Shown here: positions 63,629 to 64,000 of the stretch, one piece after another | Layout: every line of letters begins with the position of its first letter | How positions within the stretch are numbered: position 1 is the first letter of the stretch | Position numbers and translations under genes: made by a program | Assembly: GCF_000233455.1 (NCBI RefSeq) | Contig: NZ_JH376420.1 | Location: forward strand, 1,243,489 to 1,307,488 | Direction: 5' to 3' | Length of the DNA stretch: 64,000 nucleotides | Source of the DNA: [Clostridium] citroniae WAL-17108 | Lineage (GTDB): Bacteria; Bacillota; Clostridia; Lachnospirales; Lachnospiraceae | The notes under the pieces: generated by a model | What the model saw: the letters and a program-made list of their open reading frames with translations, nothing else | Database searches by the model: none | Told to the model about the DNA's origin: nothing

Positions 63629-63656
63629 TTTATATATTTAAAGCTACGACCATCAA
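63629..63656 (-). promoter_or_regulatory. Candidate promoter of the RADAR operon
   Basis: Minus strand: TTGATG (63656-63651), a 16-bp spacer, TATAAA (63634-63629). The transcript would start about 12-15 nt before the ATG region, leaving a short leader that includes AGGAG. Confidence 0.45.
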
Positions 63657-63700
63657 TGGGGGACTTTACATCTGCATAGGTTAAAAACAACAAAATCCGC

Positions 63701-63725
63701 CATTTGTTGAGTGGATAATAATGAT
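63701..63725. repeat. Right copy of the 25-bp direct repeat flanking RADAR
   Basis: Identical to 57682-57706, 6019 bp apart and in the same orientation. It lies between the RADAR promoter and the RhuM 3' end. Confidence 0.85.
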
Positions 63726-63772
63726 TGGCAGGAAAGCATATTATTCCCTAAGCGAAAACAGCCCACTTATCT

Positions 63773-64000
63773 TTACGCATCATTTTCATCCGCTTGATGT
63801 TCTAATTCTAACAAATACTTATCATAATCTGATATAAATAACCTGTCCTGAACAATACGATATTTTTCAAACTCCGTCTCTGCATGAAGCTTTGCCTGTT
63901 CTGCACTGACTTTTCCCGGTCCCATAAGCACTTCATTCCCATTAAACTCCAGAAATCCGTCAAGGCGCTTTGCCCAGTCCTCCATACTCATCGGTATTCT
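63773..64000 (-). CDS. RhuM-family protein, C-terminal part, runs off window
   Basis: The frame is open to base 64000 and reads RIPMSMEDWAKRLDGFLEFN through GPGKVSAEQAKLHAETEFEK to LFISDYDKYLLELEHQADENDA. Only about 75 C-terminal residues are visible. It is the near-identical counterpart of the frameshifted segment at 57753-57989. This copy may be intact upstream. Confidence 0.8.
   Translation of the reverse strand, partial: RIPMSMEDWAKRLDGFLEFNGNEVLMGPGKVSAEQAKLHAETEFEKYRIVQDRLFISDYDKYLLELEHQADENDA

Noticed and set aside
1-64000. tRNA, rRNA or phage structural genes
   Set aside because: None was recognised on either strand, so an intact prophage or tRNA-targeted site cannot be claimed.

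Overview
The window looks like a chromosomal stretch of an anaerobic gut Firmicute, most likely a Lachnospiraceae (Clostridium cluster XIVa) relative. This is inferred from strong GGAGG-type ribosome sites, a YesM/YesN two-component pair with a CUT1 sugar ABC transporter, a CyuA/YhaM-type cysteine desulfidase, YfcC permease, MATE pumps, GGDEF proteins, and many decayed mobile-element genes. Base composition is uneven: the two ends (about 1-6.4 kb and 56-64 kb) are visibly AT-rich and carry defence and mobile functions, while 14-34 kb is GC-richer and metabolic.

Left end (1-6.4 kb, all minus strand): the N-terminal part of a tyrosine-integrase-like protein, an AlbA_2/RecG-like ATP-binding regulator, and a compact three-gene operon that fits an ABC-three-component (ABC-3C) defence system: a nuclease-like effector, a small middle component, and a Rad50/SMC-like ABC ATPase with a CPLC zinc hook.

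6.7-13.2 kb: a flavodoxin / carboxymuconolactone decarboxylase / SDR / cyclophilin-like lipoprotein / flavodoxin-lipoprotein cluster. A 153-bp MITE with perfect 8-bp target duplication sits in it and replaced the end of the SDR gene. The last two flavodoxin genes are broken. Remnants of an FtsX permease and a LysE exporter lie nearby, as does a two-repeat lipoprotein.

14-34 kb: a GntR/HutC-regulated operon (UroD-type methyltransferase, YfcC permease, CyuA desulfidase) with a visible promoter and palindromic operator; a divergent Cache-GGDEF protein; a xylan-type locus (CE15-like esterase, YesN, YesM, two permeases, binding protein); an IbrA/IbrB-like pair; a MATE pump with a structured leader; hydrolase, a frameshifted flavoprotein, and a DUF5131 protein.

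34-56 kb: DJ-1/PfpI protein; a second MATE pump whose leader has a perfect consensus promoter, a 33-codon leader peptide, and two tandem intrinsic terminators (likely ribosome-controlled attenuation); a giant SWIM-transglutaminase-helicase-nuclease gene broken by a 5-bp tandem duplication; an integrase remnant; a LytTR two-component pair; a tandem GGDEF protein between three copies of a small alpha-CTD-like gene; a run of fused gene remnants (BceA-type ATPase, binding protein, hybrid kinase); an MCP; and a regulator with two GntR-type HTH domains.

Right end (56-64 kb): a RhuM protein, then a two-gene operon on the minus strand encoding a KAP-type P-loop ATPase and an 874-residue adenosine deaminase-like protein. 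This matches the RADAR anti-phage system (rdrA-rdrB). RADAR is bracketed by two directly repeated RhuM C-terminal segments, so it looks like a cargo cassette. No tRNA, rRNA or CRISPR array was seen.
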